Source: Bacillota bacterium (lineage in GTDB: Bacteria; Bacillota; Clostridia; Acetivibrionales; DSM-1351). From it: a stretch of DNA of 45,343 nt. The position numbers and the translations under genes were made by a program. Location: assembly GCA_023416275.1 (NCBI GenBank), contig JAEZIB010000085.1, positions 1 through 45,343 on the forward strand, written 5' to 3'. This document shows, one piece after another, positions 44,333-45,343 of this stretch (positions are counted from its first letter, which is position 1; every line of letters starts with the position of its first letter). The notes beneath the pieces were generated by a model, which was not told the DNA's origin, ran no database searches, and was given only the letters and a program-made list of their open reading frames with translations.

Positions 44333-45274
44333 ATGAATTTGAAATCTAAGGATTTACTTGGACTTAGAGATATTTCAGCTGAGGAAATACAATATATATT
44401 GGATACTGCAAAGACAATGAAGTATATTGTAACTTCAAATAATAAAAAAACTGCTCATCTGCAAGGAAAATCAATCATAACTCTTTTTTATGAAAATAGT
44501 ACCAGGACAAGGCTTTCCTTCGAACTTGCATCAAAATATATGGGAGCAAGTGCTGCAAACATATCAGCTTCAAGTAGTAGTGTTTCAAAAGGTGAAACGC
44601 TGATTGATACCGGAAATACCATTAATATGATGGGTTCTGATGTAGTTATTATTAGACACCCAATGTCAGGAGCACCACATCTTCTTGCCAAGAATATTAA
44701 AGCCTCTGTAATTAATGCCGGAGACGGTATGAATGAACATCCCACACAAGCTCTTCTTGATATGTTTACTATACTTGAAAAAAAGGGAACAATAAAAGGA
44801 CTGAAGATTGCTATTATTGGAGACGTACTTCATAGCAGAGTGGCTCGAAGCAATATTTGGGGTCTGACAAAGCTTGGAGCAGAGGTTGGTTTATCCGGGC
44901 CTGCAACCTTGATGCCAAGGGATATTGAAAAGCTGGGTGTAAAGGTATATAGCACAGTTCAGGAAGCAATATTAGATGCTGATGTGGTTATGGGGCTTAG
45001 AATACAGTTAGAGCGCCAGAAGAAAGGTTTATTTCCTACAATAAGAGAGTATTCCAGATTCTTTGGTATTGATGACAAGAGACTGAAGCTTGCCAAGGAA
45101 GATGCTTTGGTTTTACATCCTGGACCTGTAAATAGGGGAGTAGAGCTTTCATCGAGTGTTATTGACGGAGAACAGTCTTTTATAAATGAACAGGTTACAA
45201 ACGGGGTTGCAATCAGAATGGCTCTGCTATACCTTTTGACTAGGAGGGGCACAAACAATGAAACTATTGATTAA
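44333..45274 (+). CDS. pyrB: Aspartate carbamoyltransferase catalytic chain
   Basis: 313 residues; GGGGTAATG-type site and ATG 12 bp after pyrR. The carbamoyl-phosphate site is FYENSTRTRLSFELAS, with SVSKGETLIDT, VIIRHPMSGAPHLLA, NAGDGMNEHPTQALLD, GDVLHSRVARSN and LVLHPGPVNRGVEL. It joins carbamoyl phosphate and aspartate in the first committed step of pyrimidine synthesis. No pyrI is next to it, as usual in Firmicutes. Its end overlaps the start of pyrC by 17 bp. Confidence 0.98.
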   Translation: MNLKSKDLLGLRDISAEEIQYILDTAKTMKYIVTSNNKKTAHLQGKSIITLFYENSTRTRLSFELASKYMGASAANISASSSSVSKGETLIDTGNTINMMGSDVVIIRHPMSGAPHLLAKNIKASVINAGDGMNEHPTQALLDMFTILEKKGTIKGLKIAIIGDVLHSRVARSNIWGLTKLGAEVGLSGPATLMPRDIEKLGVKVYSTVQEAILDADVVMGLRIQLERQKKGLFPTIREYSRFFGIDDKRLKLAKEDALVLHPGPVNRGVELSSSVIDGEQSFINEQVTNGVAIRMALLYLLTRRGTNNETID

Positions 45275-45343
45275 AAATGGACGTATATTTGATGGTAAAT
45301 CTGCAACTCACAGGGTTACAGATATTCTTATAGAAGATGGAAT
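45258..45343 (+). CDS. pyrC: Dihydroorotase (3' partial)
   Basis: Only 28 codons are in the window. The start MKLLIKNGRIFDGK with ILIEDG is typical of the amidohydrolase-family dihydroorotase. AGGAGGGG lies 8 nt before the ATG, inside the end of pyrB. The position after pyrB fits the third step of the pathway. The metal-binding motifs lie beyond the edge. Confidence 0.85.
   Translation, partial: MKLLIKNGRIFDGKSATHRVTDILIEDG

Noticed and set aside
1..45343. CRISPR arrays, tRNA or rRNA genes, complete insertion sequences
   Set aside because: No regularly spaced repeats, cloverleaf-like segments, rRNA signatures or transposase frames were seen.

Overview
The window looks like a chromosome segment of a low-GC, anaerobic Firmicute of class Clostridia. 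Codon use is AT-rich, Shine-Dalgarno sites are strong, the sepF-yggT-ylmH-divIVA and pyrR-pyrB-pyrC gene orders are Firmicute-like, and pyrR carries a PyrR-type attenuator. The content resembles cluster III clostridia (Ruminiclostridium-like), but that genus is a guess. Nearly all genes point right; the exceptions are a MerR-like regulator, an RluA-family pseudouridine synthase and a HEAT-like protein.

Region 1 (1-15.6 kb) is the right-hand part of a trans-AT polyketide synthase/non-ribosomal peptide synthetase hybrid operon that starts outside the window. In order it holds the end of a PKS module (KR-ACP); a cobalamin-type radical SAM protein of the PhpK-like group with a C-terminal condensation-domain lobe; an NRPS protein (half condensation lobe, adenylation domain with an embedded FkbM-type methyltransferase, PCP); a FabH-like enzyme; a 1979-residue PKS (KS-DH-KR-ACP plus an unusual C-terminal domain that looks papain/C39/BtrH-like); and a free-standing acyltransferase that would serve the AT-less module. 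No standard thioesterase is visible, so the PKS C-terminal domain is a candidate for chain release or transfer. A strong terminator follows. A PLP-dependent decarboxylase lies about 550 bp downstream and may or may not belong to the pathway.

Region 2 (17.9-31.6 kb) is mostly cell-envelope and division housekeeping: a MerR-like protein and an RluA paralogue on the minus strand, then a methionine gamma-lyase-like protein, a HlyD-like membrane protein, YggS, SepF, YggT, YlmH, DivIVA, a minus-strand HEAT-like protein, an FtsK/SpoIIIE translocase and a membrane-anchored TPR protein.

Region 3 (32.2-45.3 kb) holds a YgiQ-type radical SAM protein, FolD, RNase Y, YmdB, a YfiH/PgeF-type protein, a peptide-binding lipoprotein, LspA, an RluD-type synthase, and PyrR-PyrB-PyrC (PyrC cut by the window end).

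The intergenic DNA is rich in structure. I see (a) a repeated leader, hairpin then a short GC-rich hairpin then GTGGGAGG, directly in front of three unrelated genes (NRPS, HEAT-like, lspA); (b) a family of about five dispersed 65-80 bp sequences built around TTGATAA and closed by an AACTTTC/GAAAGTT-type stem, located upstream of folD, yfiH, rluD and the methionine gamma-lyase-like gene; (c) two inverted copies of another element containing TTCTTCGTTCGCAA with a covarying hairpin; (d) four perfect hairpins in 170 bp before lspA; and (e) a structured segment with mutually exclusive pairings between ygiQ and folD. None of these could be matched to a known RNA family by eye.
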